A DNA stretch of 64,000 nucleotides from Marininema mesophilum (GTDB lineage Bacteria > Bacillota > Bacilli > Thermoactinomycetales > DSM-45169), in assembly GCF_900106775.1 (NCBI RefSeq), contig NZ_FNNQ01000003.1, positions 195,636 through 259,635 on the forward strand, read 5' to 3'. Both the position numbers and the translations under genes were made by a program. This document shows, piece by piece, positions 50,247 to 57,920 of the stretch. The notes below the pieces were generated by a model. That model was not told the DNA's origin. It saw only the letters and a program-made list of their open reading frames with translations, and searched no databases. The stretch's first letter is position 1. Every line of letters begins with the position of its first letter.

Positions 50247-51778
50247 GTAAAAAAAACCCGGTAGCGCTTATCATTTTGGATGGATTTGCGCTAAGGGAAG
50301 AAACCCATGGCAATGCAGTAGCACAAGCGAACAAGCCCAATTTTGATAAGTTGTGGGAGACGTATCCTCATACAACCCTTGGAGCATCAGGGGGATCTGT
50401 TGGTTTGCCAGATGGGCAGATGGGTAACTCCGAAGTGGGTCATCTCAATCTAGGTGCAGGACGGGTCGTTTATCAGGAACTGACGCGGATCACGGAATCG
50501 ATTCGGGATCGCTCTTTCTTTTCCAATGGCACCTTACAGGCAGCGATCCAACATACCAAGGAAAACAACTCCAAACTCCATCTCTTTGGTCTTTTATCCG
50601 ATGGGGGCGTGCACAGTCATATCAAGCATCTCTATGCCTTGTTGGAATTGGCAGCAAAGGAGGAGCTTACCGAGGTATATGTACATGCCTTCCTCGATGG
50701 ACGTGATGTCTCTCCGGATTCTGGTGTGAAATACATCCAAGAGTTACAAGAGAAGATGGATGAACTAGGTGTTGGGAAAATTGCTTCTCTTGAGGGGCGT
50801 TATTATGCGATGGATCGGGACAATCGCTGGGATCGTGTAGAAAAAGCATATCGAGCTATGGTGGTTGGAGATGGGCCAACGGCGGAGGATCCTGTCCAAG
50901 CTGTAGAAGACTCTTATAAAAAAGAAGTCTACGATGAATTTATCCTGCCCACGGTCATCCTGGGAGAGGATAAAAACCCTGTCTCAACGATCGAAAGTAA
51001 CGATGCATTGGTCTTCTTTAACTTCCGGCCGGATCGAGCGATTCAACTTTCCTTTGCCTTTACCGATAAGAACTTTCAAGGCTTTGACCGTAGCGAGAAA
51101 CCGCTAGAGAATCTTTTTTATGTCTGTATGACCAAGTTCTCTGATAAAGTGGATGGAATGATCGCCTTTAAGCCCAATGATCTTGAAAATACTTATGGTG
51201 AAGTGATCACAAAGAACGGCTTGAAACAACTACGCATTGCTGAGACCGAGAAATACCCCCATGTTACGTTCTTCTTTAGTGGGGGACGGGAAAAGGAATT
51301 TGCGGGTGAAGAGCGTATTTTAATTAAATCGCCGGATGTAGCCACCTATGATTTAAAACCAGAAATGAGTGCCTATGAGGTGACTGACGCCCTAGTAAAG
51401 GCGATAGAGAAAGAGAAGTTTGATACCATCATCCTTAATTTTGCTAACCCCGATATGGTCGGTCACTCAGGGAAGCTAGAGCCCACCATCAAGGCGGTTG
51501 AAGCAGTAGATGAGTGCCTGGGCAAAGTGGTAGATGCTTTGATGAATAAACAGGGCCGAGCTGTGATCCTTGCGGATCATGGTAATGCGGACATGGTGCT
51601 CGATGATCAAAACCGTCCAGTAACCTCCCATACTACCTTCCCAGTGCCTTGTATTGTGACGGATAAAGAGGTAAAACTCCGTGAAGGTGGAATCTTAGCA
51701 GATGTAGCTCCCACACTCCTCAAACTTCTAGACCTTGAAGCCCCCTCTGAAATGACAGGTCAATCGATTGTTAAATAA
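50243..51778 (+). CDS. gpmI: 2,3-bisphosphoglycerate-independent phosphoglycerate mutase
   Basis: A 511-residue manganese-dependent mutase of the alkaline-phosphatase superfamily that interconverts 3- and 2-phosphoglycerate. The catalytic Ser lies in GQMGNSEVGHLNLGAG; metal ligands are in LIILDGFALREE, NPDMVGHSG and ILADHGNADMV. Sporulating Firmicutes use this form, whose Mn dependence is pH sensitive. It overlaps tpiA by four bases; eno follows 33 bases on. Confidence 0.98.
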   Translation: MSKKNPVALIILDGFALREETHGNAVAQANKPNFDKLWETYPHTTLGASGGSVGLPDGQMGNSEVGHLNLGAGRVVYQELTRITESIRDRSFFSNGTLQAAIQHTKENNSKLHLFGLLSDGGVHSHIKHLYALLELAAKEELTEVYVHAFLDGRDVSPDSGVKYIQELQEKMDELGVGKIASLEGRYYAMDRDNRWDRVEKAYRAMVVGDGPTAEDPVQAVEDSYKKEVYDEFILPTVILGEDKNPVSTIESNDALVFFNFRPDRAIQLSFAFTDKNFQGFDRSEKPLENLFYVCMTKFSDKVDGMIAFKPNDLENTYGEVITKNGLKQLRIAETEKYPHVTFFFSGGREKEFAGEERILIKSPDVATYDLKPEMSAYEVTDALVKAIEKEKFDTIILNFANPDMVGHSGKLEPTIKAVEAVDECLGKVVDALMNKQGRAVILADHGNADMVLDDQNRPVTSHTTFPVPCIVTDKEVKLREGGILADVAPTLLKLLDLEAPSEMTGQSIVK

Positions 51779-51811
51779 AAAATTGCTTTATCCCAAGGAG
51801 GTAATTATCTC

Positions 51812-53095
51812 ATGACGGATATTATTGAAGTATACGGTCGGGAAGTTTTGGACTCCCGCGGTAATCCTACAGTAGAAGTCGAAGTAGTCCTCGGATCAGG
51901 CGTGATTGGGCGCGCGATTGTTCCTTCTGGTGCCTCGACAGGAGCACATGAAGCTGTTGAATTGCGTGACGGGGACAGCGAACGCTTCCTTGGTAAAGGA
52001 GTATTAAAAGCTGTACAAAACGTAAACGAAGTGATCGCTCCGGAACTAGAAGGCATGGATGCCCTAGACCAGGTAGGGATCGATGAAGCATTGATCGCGC
52101 TCGATGGCACTTTGAACAAAGAAAAGTTGGGTGCGAACGCGATTTTAGGTGTATCGATGGCAGTGGCCCGTGCAACGGCTGAAGCACTAGGTGTACCGCT
52201 CTACACCTACCTAGGTGGGTTCAACTCAAAAACTCTCCCTGTACCGATGATGAACATTCTCAATGGTGGAGAGCATGCTGATAACAACGTAGACATCCAA
52301 GAGTTTATGGTGATGCCAGTAGGTGCGGATAGCTTTCATGAAGGCTTGCGGATGGGTACCGAGATCTTCCACAACTTAAAAGCCGTATTAAAAGAAAAAG
52401 GTCTTTCTACTTCTGTAGGGGATGAGGGTGGTTTTGCACCGAACCTTTCCTCCAATGAAGAAGCATTGGCAACGATTGTGACTGCTATCGAGAAAGCGGG
52501 ATATAAGCCAGGTGATGAAGTGTTACTTGCCTTGGATGTAGCCTCTACAGAGCTTTATAAAGATGGTGTCTATCGTTTGGAAGGAGAAGGGGTTACCAAG
52601 ACCTCTGATGAAATGATCGCCTTCTACCAAGAACTCACTACAAAATACCCAATTATCTCTATCGAAGATGGATTGGCAGAGGATGATTGGGATGGTTGGC
52701 AAAAACTGACCGAAACCTTAGGGAATAAGGTTCAACTCGTAGGAGATGACCTCTTTGTAACCAACACCCAGCGTTTAACCGATGGGATCGACAAGGGTGT
52801 AGGAAACTCCATCCTCGTGAAAGTGAACCAAATCGGAACCCTGACCGAAACCTTTGACGCTGTGGAAATGGCGCAAAAAGCAGGCTATACTGCCGTTATT
52901 TCCCACCGTTCCGGTGAGACCGAAGATACCACGATTGCGGATATCGCGGTTGCGACTGGTGCTGGCCAGATCAAGACCGGTGCACCTTCGCGTACGGACC
53001 GCGTAGCGAAGTATAACCAACTTCTGCGGATTGAAGAAGAATTGTCTGGTACAGGCCTTTATCCAGGAAAAGCAACCTTTAATCTAAAAGGCTAA
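51812..53095 (+). CDS. eno: Enolase
   Basis: A 427-residue enolase that dehydrates 2-phosphoglycerate; also a degradosome partner in Bacillus. Signature VKVNQIGTLTETFD, the ligand-binding SHRSGETEDTTIADIAV, the ALDVASTELY metal ligand and the acid-base Lys region are intact. A strong AAGGAGG precedes the ATG, which fits high expression. It closes the cggR operon. Confidence 0.98.
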   Translation: MTDIIEVYGREVLDSRGNPTVEVEVVLGSGVIGRAIVPSGASTGAHEAVELRDGDSERFLGKGVLKAVQNVNEVIAPELEGMDALDQVGIDEALIALDGTLNKEKLGANAILGVSMAVARATAEALGVPLYTYLGGFNSKTLPVPMMNILNGGEHADNNVDIQEFMVMPVGADSFHEGLRMGTEIFHNLKAVLKEKGLSTSVGDEGGFAPNLSSNEEALATIVTAIEKAGYKPGDEVLLALDVASTELYKDGVYRLEGEGVTKTSDEMIAFYQELTTKYPIISIEDGLAEDDWDGWQKLTETLGNKVQLVGDDLFVTNTQRLTDGIDKGVGNSILVKVNQIGTLTETFDAVEMAQKAGYTAVISHRSGETEDTTIADIAVATGAGQIKTGAPSRTDRVAKYNQLLRIEEELSGTGLYPGKATFNLKG

Positions 53096-53121
53096 TTGTA
53101 TAGCTAGAGGCAATAAAGTAA

Positions 53122-53151
53122 GGCCCCTGCAGGGGAATCCCTGTAGGGGTC
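53122..53151 (+). terminator. Terminator of the glycolytic operon
   Basis: GGCCCCTGCAGGG / CCCTGTAGGGGTC, a 13-bp stem with a short, weak T tract. Confidence 0.75.
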
Positions 53152-53328
53152 ATTATGTTGATGAATGGTCGATTAAGATCAATGGAGCAGGAGTGGACTC
53201 GCCTTTCTATTAGGCTATTTACCATCATCTATCTACTAAACGTTATTATAAAAAAGACCAGCTTGTTTCCTTTCTTTGCAAGAACATTGATGTTACCATG
53301 GTAAACGACAATAAAGGGGGCGGAAAAT

Positions 53329-53526
53329 ATGGTGGAACGACAAGTGTACCTGGAGCTCAACATTGGTGAAGATCATTTGGCAAATGGACTTTCCCAAGCA
53401 GTGCAGGAGATACGTGATTCTTATGATGCAGATTCTGTAGTCGTCCAACAAGTAATTCCCCACGATGATAAAAATTTCACTGTAATCGTGATGGCCTATG
53501 GAGCGAAAGAGAATACTGGAAAGTGA
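53329..53526 (+). CDS. Small acidic protein of unknown function, 65 residues
   Basis: A 65-residue protein with a good ribosome site (AAAGGGGGCGG). Its predicted pattern is strand-helix-strand-strand: VERQVYLELNIG, HLANGLSQAVQEIRDSYDA, DSVVVQQVIPH, NFTVIVMAYGAK. It looks like a small ferredoxin-like or ACT-like fold. I recognise no family. It stands alone between eno and secG. Confidence 0.6.
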   Translation: MVERQVYLELNIGEDHLANGLSQAVQEIRDSYDADSVVVQQVIPHDDKNFTVIVMAYGAKENTGK

Positions 53527-53580
53527 ATTTTTAGCTTTCCCAAGATGATGCTTTCTTCAGTGAAGATAGATCTATCGATC

Positions 53581-53609
53581 TTGAAAACCTGTGGTGGTTA
53601 TGGTACAGT
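53581..53609 (+). promoter_or_regulatory. Sigma-A promoter of secG
   Basis: TTGAAA, 17 bases, TACAGT, 52 bases before the secG ATG. Confidence 0.7.
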
Positions 53610-53660
53610 GACATCAGTGTGACTTCGTAGATCTTCGCACCAACGGGAGGTGTAAGATAG

Positions 53661-53903
53661 ATGGTAACTGCAGTGAATATCTTGCTTGCCATCGTCTGTC
53701 TTGGTTTGATCATCGTCGTTCTCCTTCAGTCCGGTAAGAGCGCAGGTCTTTCCGGTGCGATCGGTGGAGCTTCGGAGCATTTAATTGGGAAGACGAAAGC
53801 ACGTGGGATCGATGCCCTCCTCGGCAAAGTGACCGTAGTATTAGCCGTTCTCTTTTTGATCTTAACTATTTTGGCGGGCTTTTCAGATGTATGGGCGAAG
53901 TAA
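53661..53903 (+). CDS. secG: Preprotein translocase subunit SecG
   Basis: An 80-residue two-span membrane protein that joins SecYE to help SecA-driven export. Span one NILLAIVCLGLIIVVLLQ is followed by the conserved SGKSAGLSGAIGG loop and span two VTVVLAVLFLILTILAGF. The eno-secG-esterase-rnr-smpB order is as in Bacillus. Start is ATG after CGGGAGGTG. Confidence 0.95.
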   Translation: MVTAVNILLAIVCLGLIIVVLLQSGKSAGLSGAIGGASEHLIGKTKARGIDALLGKVTVVLAVLFLILTILAGFSDVWAK

Positions 53904-53932
53904 TCACGTCTGATGACGATGAATCGTCGGAA

Positions 53933-53964
53933 GAACAGCAGGGAGATTCCCCGGCTGTTTTTTA
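53933..53964 (+). terminator. Terminator of secG
   Basis: GAACAGC AGGGAGATTCCCCG GCTGTT followed by TTTTATTT. Confidence 0.85.
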
Positions 53965-54521
53965 TTTTCAATTGATACACCTGATCTATAGCATAAACAC
54001 GAATGAAATGATCACATAAGTAAAGTGAAAAGTTTTAAATGAAACAATAAGACTAGCATCATTGTCTTAAAATATAATTACATGAAATGCACGCTCACCG
54101 TCGACAATCCCCTTTTCTATTGAAAAGGGGATTGTTTCTTACCAAAGATAAAGGACTACCGTTCCCTGTTCCTCCGGTCGGCTTTCACAGTGGCAACTTT
54201 AAGGCTACCCATGAGAGGACACATCACTGGTTAATTAAATAATTAATAGTATGATTATGTAATTATTCTATTGGAAAATGTCCATCCATTGATCGCATGG
54301 ATCGTATAGATTCGCAAAGTAGAAAAGGCTACATAGCGGGCTTAATTCCTTGTTATCATACAGAATGGATTTTAAATAATCTGATATCACACAATAAAAT
54401 TCTTACATTTTTACATAAGTACTAATTATTCTTCGTTGATCGAAAGAAATTTATTGTATATAGTATTCATAATCCCAAAAAGATTGGGAGAGGAGTACCA
54501 TTCAAAAGGAGGAGGAAGATC
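53965..54521. other. AT-rich intergenic stretch before the ETX/MTX2 toxin gene
   Basis: No gene is seen in about 550 bases. It carries a perfect hairpin ACAATCCCCTTTTC TATT GAAAAGGGGATTGT (54104-54135) that looks like the remaining terminator of a lost gene, since the next gene upstream already has one, and a palindrome CTTACATTTTTACATAAG at 54402-54419 about 110 bases before the toxin start. Confidence 0.5.
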
Positions 54522-55514
54522 ATGATAAATGTATGGAAAAGATTGCTCATTTTCGTGTTTGCTTTTGCTCTGATTGCGGGTGGTGGATTTACTGAATGGA
54601 TGAACTCAAAGGCCTATGCAGCAGATGCGCCTACAGTGGATACAGTTGTTGAAGATAACAAAGATCTGTATACATCGAATGACATGTTAAAATTTGCATC
54701 CTCCAGCACGACTGGATATAAAATTACTTCACAAGACGAAGATTTAAAATCCATTGATTATTTTATTAATAACAATGGTGAAAACCCAGAAGAATCAACA
54801 AGAAAATCACAAGGTAAAAGTTATTCTCAAACGGATACATTGACACTAAATGCAAGCACAGAACTTACTGTAGGATCAGAGACTTCTGCCTCTGCTGAAT
54901 TGCCAGGAATTGCAAATGTCACGGAAAAATTCACAACACAATTTAAAGTAAGTGCAGGAGTGTCTGATGCCCAATCTGAAACCAAACAACTAGCTTATGG
55001 TGGCGATTCAGTAGAAGCCGACCCCTATGAAAAAGTTCGTATCGATTACTATCTAAAGGAACTCAAAACGAAGGGCATCATGAATACGGGAACTAGAATC
55101 ACTGAAATCGGGGATAAATTAGGATTTGCTGTTCTAAATGTTTCTGAACCATGGAAAGACGTAAGGGTCATCGATAAATATGATCCAGGAAAAAGAACTG
55201 GTGAAGATGTGTATGATTTCTTTAAACAACTAGAAAAAATCAACAAAAAACAGCCGATCGTACCATTGAATCAAAATGATAATAAAATATGGAGGATTAT
55301 ACCGAAAGGGAAGTTGTCTGATTTCTTCTTTATCGACGACGAAGCCAAAACCGTGTCAACTGTAGCAGCACAAGCAGGGTTTGATGGCGTGGGAGGAACC
55401 GGATTAGAATCGAAAACTACAATCACTGATGGTAAAACAGGTAAAGTAAAAAGTGTCGAAGAAAAAACCATGGATAAAAAAGGTAAAGTACTTAATGAAA
55501 AGCAAGTAAAATAG
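54522..55514 (+). CDS. ETX/MTX2-family secreted pore-forming toxin (putative)
   Basis: A 330-residue exported protein. The signal peptide is residues 1 to about 34 (KRLLIFVFAFALIAGGGF...AYAADA). The body follows the epsilon-toxin / mosquitocidal MTX2 pattern of aerolysin-type pore formers: a first region with STTGYKITSQDEDLK, then the alternating Ser/Thr insertion loop (SYSQTDTLTLNASTELTVGSE with TTQFKVSAGVSDAQSETKQL), then PYEKVRIDYYLKELKTKGIM. The C-terminal 40 residues are a lysine-rich tail. Target cells cannot be told. The start follows AAAGGAGGAGGAAG. It is monocistronic, bounded by hairpins and next to a 5S rRNA gene. Confidence 0.72.
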   Translation: MINVWKRLLIFVFAFALIAGGGFTEWMNSKAYAADAPTVDTVVEDNKDLYTSNDMLKFASSSTTGYKITSQDEDLKSIDYFINNNGENPEESTRKSQGKSYSQTDTLTLNASTELTVGSETSASAELPGIANVTEKFTTQFKVSAGVSDAQSETKQLAYGGDSVEADPYEKVRIDYYLKELKTKGIMNTGTRITEIGDKLGFAVLNVSEPWKDVRVIDKYDPGKRTGEDVYDFFKQLEKINKKQPIVPLNQNDNKIWRIIPKGKLSDFFFIDDEAKTVSTVAAQAGFDGVGGTGLESKTTITDGKTGKVKSVEEKTMDKKGKVLNEKQVK

Positions 55515-55570
55515 AATAATTTCGCGGAATATAAAAAGTAGTTTACAGAAATAAACGCTTAATCCATCGT

Positions 55571-55608
55571 CAAATCCCTTTTCAATAAACGTTGAAAAGG
55601 GGTTTTTT
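55571..55608 (+). terminator. Terminator of the ETX/MTX2-like gene
   Basis: CAAATCCCTTTTCAA / TTGAAAAGGGGTTTTTT stem and T-run; its stem core CCCTTTTC / GAAAAGGGG is also found at 14676 and 54104. Confidence 0.85.
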
Positions 55609-55690
55609 CCTTAACAAAAGTTATACTTCTCATGCCTAAGACCTTATCGAAAAATAATGGAATAAAATATGTAGAAAATCATTTTCCCTA

Positions 55691-55719
55691 TTGTCAAAAG
55701 ACAAAGTGCATGGTATATT
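55691..55719 (+). promoter_or_regulatory. Sigma-A promoter of 5S rRNA gene 1
   Basis: TTGTCA, 17 bases, TATATT; the -10 ends six bases before the 5S 5-prime end, so transcription would begin almost exactly at the mature end. Confidence 0.75.
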
Positions 55720-55725
55720 AATTCT

Positions 55726-55845
<120 letters not shown>

Positions 55846-55848
55846 TCG

Positions 55849-55876
55849 AAGCACCCGTTTCCAAACGGGTGCTTTT
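55849..55876 (+). terminator. Terminator of 5S rRNA gene 1
   Basis: AAGCACCCGTTT CC AAACGGGTGCTTTT directly after the 5S gene. Confidence 0.9.
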
Positions 55877-56011
55877 CTGTTGGAAGTCCATACACTAAAA
55901 ATAGATGATTAAGCATAAATTTAGTAAATTAGGTCCTTTCAGCTATAGACGGAAACCTTCTCTTATGTGCAAAATGATAGATAGTGAGAAACGGTTGGAA
56001 AGGATGTCAAC

Positions 56012-56674
56012 ATGAGTGTACAAGTGGATATGACCATGGATCGAAAGATTCGCTCCGAGGAACGCCTAAAGAGCCAGGGAGTACCGGTGGATACTTCTCT
56101 TCCTGTTATTGAGGGAGAAGAGGACGTTCGTTTGCGTCGACCAGCGGATGTCGCCGCTCGGATAGTGGTCCTGTACGCTTTGCAAGGAGTAATCTTTCAC
56201 GATGACCCTAAGCGTGTGGTTCATTGGATACAGGGCGAAGGTTTATGGGATCGGTTGAGCTCTGAGGAAGAACCTGTGTTTCAATTGGTATTACCTCCAT
56301 TTAATGAAGGTAAGCAACAAAAGCTTCAAGACATGGTAGATCATCCGCTGACCTGGCGTATTGAAGCGCTTTGGGCACTTCTTTGGGCGCTAGGTCTGAT
56401 TGAGCGCCTAGGCTTCCCTGATGCAGAATGTGATGGGGCTAAAGTGAAAGAAGTGGTACCAGAGATTGAAACAGAAGTAACTACATATATAAATGATGCA
56501 AAGTTACGTCCTCTTTCTGAGATCTTGGATGAGCTGGATTGGCTACGTCGATTGTTGTGGGTGGGTGAACAAGATAAGACGGGCGAAACTCTCCCAAAAG
56601 GCTATGAGGCAATCATTGCATGGCAATGGCATGAAGCCTTGAATTGGTTGATCGGTAATCAAGTTTGGCGCTGA
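56012..56674 (+). CDS. DUF4272 family protein
   Basis: A 220-residue soluble protein with the DUF4272 pattern: RSEERLKSQGVPVDTSLP, RRPADVAARIVVLYALQG, TWRIEALWALLWALGLIERLGFP, and the C-terminal pair AKLRPLSEILDELDWLRRLLW and AIIAWQWHEALNWLIG. The family is of unknown function. It stands between two 5S rRNA genes that have their own promoters, and has GGAAAGGATGTC before the ATG. Confidence 0.85.
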   Translation: MSVQVDMTMDRKIRSEERLKSQGVPVDTSLPVIEGEEDVRLRRPADVAARIVVLYALQGVIFHDDPKRVVHWIQGEGLWDRLSSEEEPVFQLVLPPFNEGKQQKLQDMVDHPLTWRIEALWALLWALGLIERLGFPDAECDGAKVKEVVPEIETEVTTYINDAKLRPLSEILDELDWLRRLLWVGEQDKTGETLPKGYEAIIAWQWHEALNWLIGNQVWR

Positions 56675-56697
56675 ACTAATATTATTTTTAATATCTC

Positions 56698-56726
56698 TTG
56701 CTATATGGTAAAAGAAATGATACATT
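56698..56726 (+). promoter_or_regulatory. Sigma-A promoter of 5S rRNA gene 2
   Basis: TTGCTA, 17 bases, TACATT, with the -10 five bases before the 5S end, mirroring copy 1. Confidence 0.7.
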
Positions 56727-56731
56727 ATTCT

Positions 56732-56851
<120 letters not shown>

Positions 56852-56853
56852 TC

Positions 56854-56884
56854 AAAGCATCTGTTGAGAAACGGGTGCTTTTTT
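56854..56884 (+). terminator. Terminator of 5S rRNA gene 2
   Basis: AAAGCATCTGTT / AACGGGTGCTTTTTT stem and T-run, a diverged form of the copy 1 terminator. Confidence 0.8.
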
Positions 56885-57024
56885 ATTTTGTCCACAGATG
56901 CTTTTGTCGGAAAACATTCCACCAACGGTTTGTTCTGTGATACTCTTTATCTATGGCATGAAGCAGGTCCGGTTGTCTGTGATGGTTGAAATGATGGGAG
57001 TTAGAGCAGAATAATACTGAAGAG

Positions 57025-57092
57025 CTGGGGGCCTAGCCGGATCCCGCAATCCGTCCCCAGGGTGGAAGCAAAAAAGTGGAGAGGCTTCCGCT
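57025..57092 (+). other. Unassigned structured stretch upstream of the esterase gene
   Basis: Outer CTGGGG / CCCCAG (57025-57060) encloses a CGGAT / ATCCG hairpin with loop CCCGCA, and a second hairpin GGAAGC / GGCTTCC-like follows (57064-57090). The region lies 40 bases before the ATG. It could be a leader structure; no known class fits and there is no terminator. Confidence 0.4.
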
Positions 57093-57129
57093 TACAAAGG
57101 AATGTTGAAGAGAGCGGGAGGCTTGACCT

Positions 57130-57900
57130 ATGAAAATAAAACGTCGGTCGCCAGAACCCTTTTTCTTTGAAGGAGGAAAAACTGGCATCCTTCTGATCCA
57201 CGGCTTTACGGGTACCCCCTCGGAGCTGAGTCCATTGGGAAGGTTCCTTCATAAACAAGGGTATACGGTTCATGCACCTTTGCTGGCAGGTCATGGAACG
57301 ACCCCCGAGGATATGAATACGACTACTTGGCCAGATTGGTGGAAAAGCACGCAGGAAGGGTATCAACGTCTCAAAGAGAGCGGCGTGGAAGAGGTTATTG
57401 CCATTGGACTTTCGATGGGAGGCTGCCTCGTCCTCAACCTTGCTCGAACGGAATCCTTGTCAGGGGTTGTACCACTCTGTGCACCGATTTGGCTAAAGGA
57501 TAAGCGAGCCCATCTTACTGGATTGTTTCAATATTGGATGCCTTATCGAAAACGGGGTGGAGATAAGCCGGCTCATATTGAAGATTACTTAGTTGCCTAT
57601 GATCGTACACCCCTAAAATGCATCGTTTCTTTACGTAAATTTATCCGTTATCTTCGTCCGCGACTTTCTAAGGTAACGGTGCCTGCCTTGGTGGTGCAAG
57701 CGGAAAAAGATGAGACGGTAGTCCCGAAGAGTGCTTCTTACATATTTGAAGCGATTGAGTCTGAGGACAAGGATATTCGATGGTTTGCCAAATCAGGGCA
57801 CATCATCACCGTAGACAAGGAGAGAGAGCGTCTCTTCACTGAGATCGATACATTCGTAAAGCGGGTGACCGGGTCAAATCAATCACCGGAGGCTCTCTGA
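57130..57900 (+). CDS. est: Carboxylesterase (Est30 type)
   Basis: A 256-residue alpha/beta hydrolase. The oxyanion motif LLIHGFTGTPSEL, the nucleophile elbow IGLSMGG, the Asp in VVQAEKDETVVP and the His in SGHIITVD make a complete triad. It matches the small Bacillus/Geobacillus carboxylesterase that lies between secG and rnr. Cytoplasmic, no signal. Start ATG after AGCGGGAGG. The rnr start follows 20 bases on. Confidence 0.93.
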   Translation: MKIKRRSPEPFFFEGGKTGILLIHGFTGTPSELSPLGRFLHKQGYTVHAPLLAGHGTTPEDMNTTTWPDWWKSTQEGYQRLKESGVEEVIAIGLSMGGCLVLNLARTESLSGVVPLCAPIWLKDKRAHLTGLFQYWMPYRKRGGDKPAHIEDYLVAYDRTPLKCIVSLRKFIRYLRPRLSKVTVPALVVQAEKDETVVPKSASYIFEAIESEDKDIRWFAKSGHIITVDKERERLFTEIDTFVKRVTGSNQSPEAL

Positions 57901-57920
57901 TCGGGAAAGGAGCATGATTT

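Noticed and set aside
57025..57092. SRP RNA fragment (CCCGCAATCCG resembles the scRNA)
   Set aside because: The conserved GGAAGG S-domain loop is missing and the pairing differs.
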